DNA of 64,000 nucleotides from Allobacillus halotolerans (GTDB taxonomy: Bacteria; Bacillota; Bacilli; Bacillales; Alkalibacillaceae), in contig NZ_JAHLZF010000001.1 in NCBI RefSeq assembly GCF_018967645.1, forward strand, positions 1 through 64,000, given 5' to 3'. A program made the translations under genes and the position numbers. Shown here piece after piece: positions 1 through 8,207 of this stretch. Under the pieces are notes generated by a model that was given only the letters and a program-made list of their open reading frames with translations, was not told the DNA's origin and ran no database searches. Numbering within the stretch: the first letter of the stretch is position 1; every line of letters starts with the position of its first letter.

Positions 1-2
1 AG

Positions 3-65
3 CCACCCGATCAGCCGCTCTAACCGCCCGATACATGAATCAATCCGCCCGATATTTGTGGTTAG
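3..65. repeat. Three 21-nt direct repeat units at the window edge
   Basis: Positions 3-23, 24-44 and 45-65 each begin with CC(A/G)CCCGAT and are exactly 21 nt long; the remaining 12 nt of each unit differ. The array may start before the window. It lies in the spacer upstream of glnR, and I see no open frame that would explain it. Two other arrays in the window have the same period with unrelated sequence. Confidence 0.6.
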
Positions 66-215
66 ACGCACCTTCTTCTCAAGAAATATTCATTTTTTCA
101 CCGGCAGGTTTCTTTTGGTCCAGATTCATTTTTAATTTTAAATGATTACCAGATTACCAAAGAATAATTCAATAAATACAACCCAATGACGAGCTAATGT
201 TTCAAGTCAGGTGTG

Positions 216-265
216 TGTCAACTTTCTTAACATTCCTTGACAACTTAATTTTCTAAAAATATACT
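216..265 (+). promoter_or_regulatory. GlnR/TnrA box and sigma-A promoter of glnRA
   Basis: Positions 216-232 read TGTCA-N7-TAACA, a perfect match to the TGTNA-N7-TNACA box bound by GlnR and TnrA. It is followed by a -35 TTGACA (237-242), a 17-nt spacer and a -10 TATACT (260-265). In B. subtilis a box in this position mediates repression of glnRA under nitrogen excess. A degraded second half-site, TGACA, overlaps the -35. The predicted start near 272 leaves only a very short leader before the glnR ribosome binding site. Confidence 0.85.
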
Positions 266-285
266 TTACTTATGGAGGGATGAAA

Positions 286-681
286 ATGGTAGCGATGGAC
301 CGAAAAGAATTGCCGTTATTCTCGATTAGTATTGTAACGTCACTCACTGAATTAACGCCTAGGCAAATTCGTTACTATGAAGAAAAAGGATTGATTGCAC
401 CAACCCGATCTAAAGGGAAACAACGTCTGTTTTCTTTTTATGATGTTGATCGACTATTGGAAATCAAAAAATTGAAAGATAAAGGCGTTAATATTGCAGG
501 AATAAAAGAAGTTTTAGGAATGGAAAAAAAGGGAATAAGTGAAAGGGCGATCGAAAGCTATCGTAAAGATTTAACGGAAGATGAGTTGCATCGTTTATTG
601 AGAAGTGAATTGATGGAATCCGGATATGTTAATCATTCTTCCATCAATCGCGGAGACTTGTCTCGGTTTTATCATCCCTAA
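286..681 (+). CDS. glnR: Glutamine synthetase repressor GlnR (MerR family)
   Basis: GlnR represses glnRA and other nitrogen genes when feedback-inhibited glutamine synthetase signals nitrogen sufficiency. The protein has an N-terminal MerR-type winged helix (residues about 15-80, with LTPRQIRYYEEKGLI and RLFSFYDVDRLLEIK) and a short C-terminal tail ending RGDLSRFYHP, the glutamine-synthetase-sensing region. Start: the GGAGGG at 274-279 abuts an ATG at 280, so the ATG at 286, 6 nt downstream, is preferred. It lies directly upstream of glnA behind a GlnR box, as in B. subtilis. Length (131 aa) is normal for the family. Confidence 0.95.
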   Translation: MVAMDRKELPLFSISIVTSLTELTPRQIRYYEEKGLIAPTRSKGKQRLFSFYDVDRLLEIKKLKDKGVNIAGIKEVLGMEKKGISERAIESYRKDLTEDELHRLLRSELMESGYVNHSSINRGDLSRFYHP

Positions 682-764
682 TATATGTATGAGCGTCAAC
701 ATCGTTACTATTTTGATCCCCTCAAAATAAAAAGTTTTTATGATATCAGGAGGAATAAAAAACA

Positions 765-2099
765 GTGTCAAAAATCACAAAAGAAGATGTGTACAAAAGG
801 ATTGAAGAGGAGAATGTTCGATTTATCCGACTTCAATTTACCGATTTACTTGGAACAATCAAAAACGTTGAAATTCCATTAGGACAACTCGAAAAAGCTT
901 TAAATAACGAAATGATGTTTGATGGTTCTTCAATCGAAGGCTTTGTCCGTATTGAAGAGTCCGACATGCGTCTACATCCAGATTTGGATACGTTCGTTGT
1001 TTTTCCATGGACCTCCGAAAAAGGAAAAGTCGCTCGTTTCATTTGCGATATTTATAATCCTGACGGAACACCTTTCGAAGGTTGTCCACGCTATAACTTA
1101 AAACGAAACTTAGAACGAATGGAAAAACTAGGCTTTACAGCATTCAATATTGGAACAGAGCCCGAGTTCTTCTTATTCAAATTAGATGAGATGGGTGAAC
1201 CATCGATGGAATTAAACGATAAAGGCGGTTATTTCGATCTGGCACCGACGGATTTAGGTGAAAATTGCCGACGTGATATCGTGTTAGAACTTGAAGAAAT
1301 GGGCTTTGAAATTGAAGCATCCCACCACGAAGTCGCACCAGGCCAGCACGAAATCGACTTTAAATATTCAGACGCGATCAGACACTGTGATGATATTCAG
1401 ACGTTTAAACTGGTTGTTAAAACAATTGCACGTAAACATGGTTTACACGCGACCTTTATGCCGAAACCATTATTCGGTGTAAACGGATCCGGAATGCATG
1501 CGAATATGTCACTATTCAAAGAAGGCGAAAACGTATTTTTTGATGAGAATGGTGAAGAACAGTTAAGTAAAACGGCTTATCAGTTTACAGCTGGAGTTTT
1601 GAAACATGCTGTGAACTTTACAGCAGTCACCAATCCGACTGTAAACTCTTATAAACGATTGGTCCCAGGCTATGAAGCTCCATGTTACGTCGCCTGGTCA
1701 ACACAAAACCGTAGCCCGCTTGTTCGTGTACCAACATCTCGTGGATTGAGCACACGGATTGAGGTGCGCAGTGTCGATCCAGCTGCAAATCCATACATGG
1801 CAATGGCAGTTATGCTGGCGGCAGGATTGGACGGCATTGAAAATGACCTTGATGTGCCAACACCAGTCGACCGTAATATTTATGCGATGAACAAAAAAGA
1901 AAGAGAAGAAAATGGTGTACTTGATTTACCTGCTACTCTCTATGAAGCCCTTCAAAAATTAGTGGAAGATGAAGTCATGAGAGAGGCGATGGGTGAACAC
2001 CTATTGAATCATTTTGTTGAATCCAAAGAGATTGAATGGGATATGTTTAGAACCCAAGTCCATCCATGGGAAAGAGAGCAATATTTGAACGGATTTTAA
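765..2099 (+). CDS. glnA: Glutamine synthetase type I
   Basis: Catalyses ATP-dependent amidation of glutamate to glutamine in the cytosol; in Bacillaceae it also controls GlnR and TnrA by direct contact. The 444 aa protein has the beta-grasp domain ([14 protein letters not shown], near residues 25-40) and catalytic signatures [16 protein letters not shown] and NRSPLVRVP, and ends EREQYLNGF. Length and motifs fit the GSI-alpha class, without the adenylylation loop of enterobacterial enzymes. It starts with GTG, 11 nt after AGGAGG (748-753), and is co-transcribed with glnR. No convincing hairpin terminator was found downstream. Confidence 0.98.
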   Translation: MSKITKEDVYKRIEEENVRFIRLQFTDLLGTIKNVEIPLGQLEKALNNEMMFDGSSIEGFVRIEESDMRLHPDLDTFVVFPWTSEKGKVARFICDIYNPDGTPFEGCPRYNLKRNLERMEKLGFTAFNIGTEPEFFLFKLDEMGEPSMELNDKGGYFDLAPTDLGENCRRDIVLELEEMGFEIEASHHEVAPGQHEIDFKYSDAIRHCDDIQTFKLVVKTIARKHGLHATFMPKPLFGVNGSGMHANMSLFKEGENVFFDENGEEQLSKTAYQFTAGVLKHAVNFTAVTNPTVNSYKRLVPGYEAPCYVAWSTQNRSPLVRVPTSRGLSTRIEVRSVDPAANPYMAMAVMLAAGLDGIENDLDVPTPVDRNIYAMNKKEREENGVLDLPATLYEALQKLVEDEVMREAMGEHLLNHFVESKEIEWDMFRTQVHPWEREQYLNGF

Positions 2100-2414
2100 T
2101 AGGATAAAAGTTGACATATTTGAGTTTAATATCTGTTGGAAATTGTGGGAATGATGATAAAGAAACATTAGTAAATCATCTCCTCCCATACTTTCCGCAG
2201 ATTTTTTATTTAGAAAACACTCTATCACAATAATGTGGATTTTTGACATTCGAAACAATAACAATAAAATTGGTGTTATCTATCTCAATATGAAGAACAT
2301 TTAATTTTTTGAATAAAATTAAAATCTATTGGCTGATAAAGAGCTAACTTAAAAAATATAATCGGCATAAGCAATTCATTATCTGTTTACTACTCTTTTT
2401 CATCATTTGTTACT
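2100..2414. other. Gene-free AT-rich spacer
   Basis: About 315 nt between glnA and the next promoter. I see no RBS-linked open frame, no convincing terminator and no repeat. The only sizeable frame (minus, 2001-2264) runs into glnA antisense and lacks an RBS. Confidence 0.5.
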
Positions 2415-2455
2415 AATTCACTATCTATTGTGAATTCACCATAATATTGTATAAT
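2415..2455 (+). promoter_or_regulatory. Promoter with overlapping palindromic half-sites
   Basis: A -10 TATAAT (2450-2455) is preceded by TTGTGA (2428-2433) at 16 nt. The -35 is embedded in AATTCAC-N8-GTGAATT (2415-2421 and 2430-2436, perfect 7-bp arms). GTGAATTCAC (2430-2439) is itself a 10-bp palindrome, so three half-sites are arranged across the promoter. This looks like an operator for an unidentified repressor of the lipoprotein gene at 2480. Confidence 0.55.
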
Positions 2456-2479
2456 GTTGGTGGAAAGGGAGGTAGTTAA

Positions 2480-3199
2480 ATGCAGAAAAAGATATATATA
2501 TTATTAGCTTTTGTATTATTTGTTTTATCGGCATGCAGTGCTAGTGCAGATGGGGAATTAATTCACGATGACATCCGCTCTGATACTGATCAACTTCTTA
2601 AAATCACTGAAAAAGCGAATGAAGAAAAAAGAGAACTAGAAGTGAACGAGAGAAGTCTATTCGACGATTACAAATACAAATATTACGTCGGAAAGTTTTA
2701 TGATGGTAATAGTAATAGTGAGTATGAAATGAATGATTTAGAAAAGGAACTTGTACGTAGGGTTTCCAGCTTGGCATTATTTGTTAATCCAAGTGAAAGT
2801 TTATCCAGTGAGAAGAGCGGCTATGATGTTTTTAGAGAAAACGTAGATGAATTATTGGATGCAGAAGAAATTCCCGATGAGCTCGTTGACAAACATATGA
2901 CCTATGAAAAACAGAATGGTGTTAATGAAACTTTTGTCGAGGATGCTAAAAAAGTTTTTAATTTCTTTGACGAAGCAGAAGGAACAATCACAGACACCTA
3001 TGTAGTAGATTCTTTTTTGCAAAATTATACTTCAGAACATTTAAAAGTTAATGATACTTATTATATGCACAATGAGCTGTCAGATGATATTCAGTTTTAC
3101 ATAGAAATGTTAAATGATCAAATGTGGGAAGAAAATAGGTTGAATTTACATGATGTTGACGAATTGGAAAATTTGATTAAAAGAGCGGAAAGATATTAA
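2480..3199 (+). CDS. Putative lipoprotein of unknown function
   Basis: A 239 aa secreted lipoprotein. Residues 1-19 form a lipoprotein signal peptide with lipobox LSAC and the modified Cys at position 19, so the protein should be anchored outside the membrane. The mature part is acidic, rich in Asp/Glu and predicted helical, without a catalytic signature that I recognise. The start ATG is 7 nt after AAAGGGAGG (2464-2472). It stands alone between glnA and a small membrane protein gene, with its own promoter and terminator. Codon use is more AT-rich than its neighbours, suggesting accessory origin. I do not recognise the family. Confidence 0.85.
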   Translation: MQKKIYILLAFVLFVLSACSASADGELIHDDIRSDTDQLLKITEKANEEKRELEVNERSLFDDYKYKYYVGKFYDGNSNSEYEMNDLEKELVRRVSSLALFVNPSESLSSEKSGYDVFRENVDELLDAEEIPDELVDKHMTYEKQNGVNETFVEDAKKVFNFFDEAEGTITDTYVVDSFLQNYTSEHLKVNDTYYMHNELSDDIQFYIEMLNDQMWEENRLNLHDVDELENLIKRAERY

Positions 3200-3227
3200 T
3201 GGAGCCAATTTAGGTTCCATTTTTCTT
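3199..3227 (+). terminator. Intrinsic terminator of the lipoprotein gene
   Basis: An 8-bp stem (ATGGAGCC / GGTTCCAT, one G-U pair) with a 6-nt loop starts at the stop codon and is followed by TTTTCTTGTT. Confidence 0.75.
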
Positions 3228-3454
3228 GTTGGTTTGTGGCCAATCTTACATTTCACCAAAACACTTTTGGTTACAAATCGACCATAAAAATATTTTTAGT
3301 CATCTTAATCTATTAAAAAGAGTCCAATGTCATCCATTCACTTCGCATCCAATTTTTTGAACACGAGAGAATACACACTGCAATAATTTTATAGCAAAAG
3401 CTAAGACAGAGCGTGTAAATATTTGAAAATATTTTGTTACAAATAGCTCTTTTA

Positions 3455-3478
3455 TTATATTCTCAATTAGAATATAAT
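3455..3478 (+). promoter_or_regulatory. Palindrome overlapping a -10 box upstream of the Ltp-like gene
   Basis: TTATATTCT (3455-3463) and AGAATATAA (3469-3477) are perfect 9-bp inverted repeats separated by 5 nt. The right arm contains TATAAT (3473-3478), so the palindrome covers a probable -10 element about 145 nt upstream of the gene at 3623. The rest of 3200-3622 shows no gene. Likely an operator; the regulator is unknown. Confidence 0.45.
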
Positions 3479-3622
3479 GTAAATGACATAGTGAATTCGG
3501 GAGGTGTGTTAGTTTTTATAAGAAACTTTGGATTGATTTGAAACAAGGATGTAACTTGATTTAATAAATTAGTTGTTCTAAAAGAGTTATCTAGAGTTCT
3601 ATACAAGAAGGAGAGGATAGTA

Positions 3623-4261
3623 ATGTCAGAAAAAACTAAGAAACCTATATATAAAAAGTGGTGGGTATGGTTAATTGTAGTCGTCGTGCTTATTGGTATT
3701 GGAACATCAGGGGAAGAAAGTGAAACGGTCGACGATACGAACAGTGAGCAAGTTGAAGAAGTGGAAGCAGATAGTCAAAGTGAGGATAGCAGTCAAGAGG
3801 AAAGTGAGAATAATTCTTCAGAATCGGATGAGGAAGAGCCAGTAAAAGAAAATGAAAAAGAAGAGTCATCAGAGAATCATGAGCAAGAAGATTCAGCAGA
3901 TAATCAAGAACAACAAGAAACAACGAATGATGATTCAGGCGAATCAAATGAATCAGAGGAAAAAAAGGATTTAACAATGGGTCAAAAAAATGCGATTCAG
4001 CAAGCTGAAAATTATTTGAGCATGATGGCCTTTTCTAAGTCAGGACTTATCGAGCAATTAGAATATGAAGGATACAGTACGGAAGATGCAGAGTTTGCGG
4101 TAGATAATATAACAGTAGATTGGCAAGAGCAGGCAACTCTCAAGGCAAAAGATTATCTTGATAATATGTCTTTTTCAAGAAGTGGATTAATTGAGCAATT
4201 AATCTTCGAAGGTTTCAGCGAGGAACACGCTAATAATGCAGCAGATGCAGTTGGATACTAA
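3623..4261 (+). CDS. Membrane protein with acidic linker and two Ltp-type repeats
   Basis: A 212 aa protein with three parts: a transmembrane segment (residues about 13-27, KKWWVWLIVVVVLIGIG), a long Glu/Ser/Asn/Gln-rich linker (about 30-115), and two tandem helical repeats (about 120-165 and 170-212). The repeats share QAxxYLxxMxFSxSGLIEQL and belong to the Ltp family (host cell surface-exposed lipoprotein). Phage-borne Ltp of Streptococcus thermophilus blocks injection of superinfecting phage DNA; whether this membrane-anchored version does so is inference. RBS GGAGAGG precedes the ATG. The gene stands alone and is AT-rich, consistent with acquisition. Confidence 0.8.
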   Translation: MSEKTKKPIYKKWWVWLIVVVVLIGIGTSGEESETVDDTNSEQVEEVEADSQSEDSSQEESENNSSESDEEEPVKENEKEESSENHEQEDSADNQEQQETTNDDSGESNESEEKKDLTMGQKNAIQQAENYLSMMAFSKSGLIEQLEYEGYSTEDAEFAVDNITVDWQEQATLKAKDYLDNMSFSRSGLIEQLIFEGFSEEHANNAADAVGY

Positions 4262-4428
4262 TGTATAGCTAGCTGCTTGGCTGAGTGAGTAAGTATCTTA
4301 CTATGTTTATGATTAAAACAGAAAGAAGCGAAATAAAAAGTATAAAAGTTCGCTTGAGTGATATCGGGCTTTAAATGATTATGAAGTTGTTTTTTACTAA
4401 TACTTTTTTCATCAGCTTCGCTGGTTAA

Positions 4429-4462
4429 AATCCTGCCGAAATATTGGTGGGATTTTTTTATT
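4429..4462 (+). terminator. Intrinsic terminator
   Basis: Stem AATCCTGCC / GGTGGGATT (two G-U pairs) with an 8-nt loop, then TTTTT. It lies 168 nt after the Ltp-like gene, the only upstream plus-strand gene it could serve. Confidence 0.6.
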
Positions 4463-4539
4463 GGTGAGTATGATGTTTACCCGATAACGGATGCCAATAT
4501 CAATAGTTAACCTTATTAAGTTTTTTTCTTTAAATTTAA

Positions 4540-4554
4540 TTGTAAGCGCATTCA
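4540..4554. promoter_or_regulatory. Candidate cre (CcpA) site
   Basis: TTGTAAGCGCATTCA fits the catabolite-responsive element consensus WTGNAANCGNWNNCW at every position. It lies about 70 nt upstream of the SOS promoter at 4622, too far for simple overlap with it. The link to any gene is inference. Confidence 0.4.
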
Positions 4555-4621
4555 TTGACTGATAACTTCTTTTTACGAAAAAAATCATAGATCCCCCGTA
4601 TTACAAAATTAAGTTTTGTGG

Positions 4622-4642
4622 TATACTACGAACAGACGTTCA
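4622..4642 (+). promoter_or_regulatory. SOS promoter: -10 box and LexA site of the polymerase operon
   Basis: A -10 TATACT (4622-4627), preceded by a weak -35 around 4599-4606, is followed at 4629-4642 by CGAAC-AGAC-GTTCA. This matches the Gram-positive LexA box CGAACRNRYGTTYC at 13 of 14 positions and covers the expected transcription start. It predicts damage induction of the three genes downstream. Confidence 0.8.
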
Positions 4643-4673
4643 CAAAACAAACGTTCTATTGGAGGGGTGGCTA

Positions 4674-4898
4674 ATGAATAACTTATTCAATCGTTCATTG
4701 AGAGAAAAAACAAAACTTGAAGTGATTTATATAAAGAAAAATGGCACGACTACCCAGCGTGTGGTTCGAGTGATTGCTGTTTCCGAGGATCATATCCTTG
4801 CTTATTGTTTTTATAAGCGTCAGGTGAGACGTTTTAATCGAGAAAATATTTTAGCTGCACTGCCGGTAGGAACAAGAAAAGAGCAAATGGGGGCATAA
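4674..4898 (+). CDS. Small WYL-like protein, first gene of SOS operon
   Basis: A 74 aa protein beginning MNNLFNRSL and containing IYIKKNGTTTQRVVRVIAVS and YCFYKRQVRRFNRENILAA. The pattern (a short beta-rich module ending in an aromatic/RxF segment) resembles the WYL ligand- or nucleic-acid-binding domain without a helix-turn-helix; the assignment is tentative. An upstream in-frame TTG at 4659 is rejected because GGAGGGG (4661-4667) lies 6 nt before the ATG at 4674. It is the first gene after the LexA box and is separated from the YolD gene by 3 nt, so it should be co-induced with the polymerase. Confidence 0.75.
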   Translation: MNNLFNRSLREKTKLEVIYIKKNGTTTQRVVRVIAVSEDHILAYCFYKRQVRRFNRENILAALPVGTRKEQMGA

Positions 4899-4901
4899 TC
4901 G

Positions 4902-5225
4902 ATGCATAAGGACCGTGGAACGATGAAGTGGTCCTCGCTCATGCTGCCTGAGCATGTGGAAATTTTGCAAGAGTTATGGCAAGAGGACCGTTATGAAAAG
5001 AAACCGACTATTGATGAACAACAAATGGAATGGAACGAACAATTGCTTCAAGAGGCTTATATAAATCAATCACTGATTCAAGTTACGCATTATAACGCAG
5101 GCACATATCACAAAGAGCGTTTGCGTGTAATGTATATGGAACCAAGTACACGATCGATTCGTTTTACAGACCAACAAGATGATCGAAAATATATTTCGAT
5201 TGAAAACATTTTACAGATTGAATAA
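4902..5225 (+). CDS. YolD-like protein
   Basis: A 107 aa YolD-family protein (start MHKDRGTMKWSSLMLPEHV, the usual N-terminal signature RDRGxxKWxxxMLPEH). YolD-like proteins are encoded next to UvrX/PolY-type lesion-bypass polymerases in Bacillaceae and are thought to act as a UmuD-like partner; the biochemical role is not settled. The rest is predicted as a helix followed by a small beta module (residues about 45-105). It is the middle gene of a tight SOS operon, 24 nt before the polymerase start. Confidence 0.88.
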   Translation: MHKDRGTMKWSSLMLPEHVEILQELWQEDRYEKKPTIDEQQMEWNEQLLQEAYINQSLIQVTHYNAGTYHKERLRVMYMEPSTRSIRFTDQQDDRKYISIENILQIE

Positions 5226-5249
5226 CGATGCGTGGAAGGAGAAGACAGG

Positions 5250-6518
5250 ATGGAAGAAACAGTGGATTATTCAATCTATCCGAGACATGATGTGTTATGT
5301 ATTGATATGAGGTCTTTTTACGCAAGTGTCGAGTGCATCAAGCGTGGACTTGATCCACAAACGACGTTGCTTGCAGTGGTGGGAGATCCGAATCGAAGTG
5401 GAAGCATTGTGCTCGCCGCTTCTCCCGCCTTAAAGAAAAAATATGGCATCTCCAATGTCAGCCGTTATTTTGAGTTGCCGGATGAACCAGATATTTTAAT
5501 TGCACCAGCACATATGGGAGATTATTTAAACGTTTCTGTGGAAATCACAAAAATGATCACCGACTTCGTTCCGAAAGAGTCCGTCCACGTTTATTCGGTG
5601 GATGAATTATGGGTGACCGTCGATGGATTGGAACGTTTATATGGATCGGTGTATGAAATCGCTGAACTCCTGCAACAAAATATCCGTGATCAATTTGGTA
5701 TGGAGTGTGTTGTCGGGATCGGTGACAATAAATTCTTGGCAAAGGTCGTCATGGACATTCATGCCAAAAAAGCAGCCGACGGAATTGCCGAATGTCGGTA
5801 CGAAGACGTCTCGCGATTGCTATGGCCAATTCCCATCGAAAAGATTTGGGGCATCGGTTCGCGAATGATGCGCAACTTGAACCGAATGGGAATCGTTACA
5901 CTTGGCCAATTGGCTCATACGCCACTGACTGCATTGAAAAAACGTTTTGGAATTATGGGCGAACAGCTTTATTGGCATGCGTGGGGTGTTGATTTAAGTC
6001 CGGTTACCGGCAACTTCACCAAAGACGAGCAAAAAGGCTACGGCCACGGAATGACGCTTTTAAGAGATTATGAAAAAAGTGAAATCTATGCTTGCTTACT
6101 TGATTTATGTGAAGAAGCATGCAGACGGGCGAGAAGAGATGAAAAAGAAGGGCGCACCGTACATCTGGGGATCGGCTATTCAACTGAAACAGGAGGCGGA
6201 TTCAGTCGCTCGGTTTCACGGGATGTCGCCAGCAATGAAACCTTAGATATTTATGAGATGTGTCTGCATTTATTCCATAAATTTTATGATGGAGAAAGTA
6301 AAATTCGTCGGGCATTTGTCACGCTAACCAACCTAAATGATGAAGTAGGCACACAGCTCGATTTATTTGAAAATCAAGTGAAAAAAAGAAGTGTCGGGGA
6401 AGTCATGGACCACATTCGCGAAAAATATGGTTCAACAGCCATTCTTCGGGCGAGCAGCTATACGACGGGGGGAATTGCTTTAGATCGAAGCAAGAAAATC
6501 GGTGGGCATTTTGCATAG
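5250..6518 (+). CDS. Y-family lesion-bypass DNA polymerase (UvrX/YqjW type)
   Basis: An error-prone polymerase that copies past damaged bases. Residues about 14-30 contain CIDMRSFYASVE with the first catalytic Asp; VYSVDELWVTVDG supplies the Asp-Glu metal pair. A helix-hairpin-helix/thumb region follows (KIWGIGSRMMRNLNRMGI), then the little-finger domain. QLDLF near residue 375 matches the beta-clamp binding motif. An in-frame GTG at 5232 overlaps the RBS, so ATG 5250, 8 nt after AAGGAG, is chosen. At 422 aa it matches UvrX/YqjW more than DinB. The LexA box at 4629 predicts SOS control. Confidence 0.93.
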   Translation: MEETVDYSIYPRHDVLCIDMRSFYASVECIKRGLDPQTTLLAVVGDPNRSGSIVLAASPALKKKYGISNVSRYFELPDEPDILIAPAHMGDYLNVSVEITKMITDFVPKESVHVYSVDELWVTVDGLERLYGSVYEIAELLQQNIRDQFGMECVVGIGDNKFLAKVVMDIHAKKAADGIAECRYEDVSRLLWPIPIEKIWGIGSRMMRNLNRMGIVTLGQLAHTPLTALKKRFGIMGEQLYWHAWGVDLSPVTGNFTKDEQKGYGHGMTLLRDYEKSEIYACLLDLCEEACRRARRDEKEGRTVHLGIGYSTETGGGFSRSVSRDVASNETLDIYEMCLHLFHKFYDGESKIRRAFVTLTNLNDEVGTQLDLFENQVKKRSVGEVMDHIREKYGSTAILRASSYTTGGIALDRSKKIGGHFA

Positions 6519-6555
6519 AAGTGGTTAGAGAAGTAACTAACTGCTTCTTTTTTGT
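6517..6555 (+). terminator. Intrinsic terminator of the yolD-polymerase operon
   Basis: A 12-bp stem (6517-6528 with 6537-6548, two G-U pairs) overlaps the stop codon and is followed by a T tract. Confidence 0.8.
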
Positions 6556-6608
6556 TATGGCTAGAGCCGAGTGGGGTATAGATAAATAAAAAACATTCGG
6601 AGGTACCC

Positions 6609-7346
6609 ATGGACAAAGAAACGAAGCAAATTCGCCAAGAAGAAGTAGAATATCACCAACAATTTTATCAAGAACATGAATTATTTGAAGAGGGAACTTG
6701 GTTGGAGGAACCGATTCCTTCCGTCATGGATGCCTTTCAGCTCATTCGACAAAAACCAAATTTACGCATACTGGATTTAGGGTCTGGAGTCGGCCGGCAT
6801 AGCATTCCAATCGCAAAAGATATCAAGAGCCGGGGCGGTATAATAGTTTGTGTCGACTTACTCGAGGAAGCTGTTGAAAACCTGAATCATTATGCGAAGG
6901 AATATGACGTTCAGCAAGTAGTTGAAGCTGTACAATCCGATATAGGAGACTATCGAATGAAAGAAAATCAATTTGATTTTATTATCGCTGTATCCAGTTT
7001 GGAACATACAAGCTCAGAAACTGCATTTAGAGAAGTACTAACGCGCATGGAAAGAGGGACGAAGCCAGGAGGCATCAACTGCATCATCATTAATGCAGAA
7101 GCATCTGATCAACAAGAAGAAAAGACGATGGAGATTGACAAGCCAACTGAGGAGTTGCTGTCAGAGTTGGATCTTCACTATAAGGGATGGGAAAAAATTA
7201 ATCGTTTTATTGAACCTTTGGCGTTTCAAACCGTTCGTGGTGGTGAATCCATGTGGTTGTATGCTAGAGCAATAACTTATGTAGTCCGAAAAAACGAACA
7301 AAGTAACGGTTTTCAATCAGAAATGAAAATAGATCAAAATACGTGA
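6609..7346 (+). CDS. SAM-dependent class I methyltransferase
   Basis: A 245 aa protein with a class I methyltransferase fold. Motif I is ILDLGSGVGRHS (about residue 55), an acidic residue of motif II lies in IVCVDLLEEAVE, and FDFIIAVSSLEHT is motif IV. The substrate cannot be inferred: such proteins are often annotated as tellurite- or small-molecule-type methyltransferases. The start ATG follows CGGAGGTACCC. It is a single gene between the SOS operon and lexA, converging with lexA, and both genes have their own terminators. Confidence 0.82.
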   Translation: MDKETKQIRQEEVEYHQQFYQEHELFEEGTWLEEPIPSVMDAFQLIRQKPNLRILDLGSGVGRHSIPIAKDIKSRGGIIVCVDLLEEAVENLNHYAKEYDVQQVVEAVQSDIGDYRMKENQFDFIIAVSSLEHTSSETAFREVLTRMERGTKPGGINCIIINAEASDQQEEKTMEIDKPTEELLSELDLHYKGWEKINRFIEPLAFQTVRGGESMWLYARAITYVVRKNEQSNGFQSEMKIDQNT

Positions 7347-7375
7347 ATTTGTGGTTAAATTCATGTGTTTTATTT
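7341..7375 (+). terminator. Terminator of the methyltransferase gene
   Basis: A 10-bp stem ACGTGAATTT / AAATTCATGT with a 6-nt loop spans the stop codon and is followed by GTTTTATTT. Confidence 0.65.
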
Positions 7376-7385
7376 AGTTGAATGT

Positions 7386-7424
7386 CATAAAAAACACCTG
7401 AACCGGTTGTCGATTCAAGTGTTT
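7386..7424 (-). terminator. Terminator of lexA
   Basis: Read on the minus strand: AAACACTTGAA, an 11-nt loop, then TTCAGGTGTTT (one mismatch), followed by TTTATG. It lies just downstream of the lexA stop. Confidence 0.7.
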
Positions 7425-7430
7425 GGCGTA

Positions 7431-8051
7431 TTAATGAATATTTCTATACAGTCCGATCACTTTACCCAAAACGGTAACCTGATCCAAGATGATCGGTTCC
7501 ATCGTTGGGTTTTCTGGCTCCAAACGGTAGTTGTTTTTATCTTTGAAAAACCGTTTAACAGTTGCTTCATTTTCTTCAGTCATCGCGACTACAATATCTC
7601 CGTTATCAGCGGTTGCTTGTTTCCGAACAATCACAAGATCTTCATTAAAAATCCCGGCCTCTATCATACTATCACCTTGAACGGTAAGGACGAATATGTT
7701 CTCTTCGGAAGCGGCAATCCCAGCTGGAAGAGGAATATATTCTTCAATGTTTTCGACGGCCGTTATTGGCTCACCGGCTGTTACTTTTCCGACTAAGGGT
7801 GCATAGATTGCTTCCCGTTCATGTACAGCATTTTCGTCTACATAGATGATTTCAATGGCGCGTGGCTTTGTCGGGTCGCGACGAATAAAGCCTTTGTCTT
7901 CTAGCCTGGATAGGTGACCATGGACGGTTGAGCTGGATGCAAGCCCGACAGCTTTTCCAATTTCACGAACAGAAGGTGGATATCCTTTTGATTTTACTTC
8001 GCTTACTAAAAAGTCGAATATGTCCTTCTGACGTTTGGATAGTTTCTTCAT
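7431..8051 (-). CDS. lexA: SOS repressor LexA
   Basis: Represses the DNA-damage regulon and self-cleaves when RecA filaments form. The 206 aa protein has an N-terminal winged helix ([20 protein letters not shown], residues about 22-42) and a C-terminal S24 peptidase domain. The expected cleavage site is Ala92-Gly93 (VTAGEPI); the catalytic pair is Ser128 (GDSMI) and Lys166 (ATVKRFF). The start at 8051 gives MKKLSKRQ, the family start; the longer frame to 8117 has no RBS and runs through the promoter. A LexA box overlaps its own -35, indicating autorepression. The gene that usually lies divergent to it (yneA) is missing. Confidence 0.97.
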   Translation of the reverse strand: MKKLSKRQKDIFDFLVSEVKSKGYPPSVREIGKAVGLASSSTVHGHLSRLEDKGFIRRDPTKPRAIEIIYVDENAVHEREAIYAPLVGKVTAGEPITAVENIEEYIPLPAGIAASEENIFVLTVQGDSMIEAGIFNEDLVIVRKQATADNGDIVVAMTEENEATVKRFFKDKNNYRLEPENPTMEPIILDQVTVLGKVIGLYRNIH

Positions 8052-8088
8052 ACTTTCTTTCACCCCTACGTCTTTATTTACTATTTGT

Positions 8089-8128
8089 AGTATACCAATA
8101 AAGAGCCTGGATAGCAAACGTTCGTTCG
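8089..8128 (-). promoter_or_regulatory. lexA promoter with LexA autoregulatory box
   Basis: On the minus strand: -35 TTGCTA (8112-8117), a 17-nt spacer and -10 TATACT (8089-8094). CGAAC-GAAC-GTTTG (8115-8128) matches the LexA consensus at 13 of 14 positions and overlaps the -35. The same site lies upstream of divergent ynzC, where a weak plus-strand promoter (TTGTTT near 8129, TAAAAT near 8151) can be drawn. Confidence 0.82.
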
Positions 8129-8207
8129 TTGTTTATACAGAATTCTTGTTTAAAATCACAAAACCATTTAAAATACGGATAAATAGTTGAAAAAAGGAGT
8201 TTATTTC

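Noticed and set aside
2001-2264. Minus-strand ORF overlapping the glnA end
   Set aside because: No RBS, overlaps glnA antisense, no recognisable motif.
3690-3977. Minus-strand 95-codon ORF
   Set aside because: It is the complement of the acidic low-complexity linker of the Ltp-like gene and has a Leu/His/Phe-rich nonsense composition.
7365-7796. Plus-strand ORF opposite lexA
   Set aside because: Antisense to a well-identified gene, no RBS, passes through two terminators.
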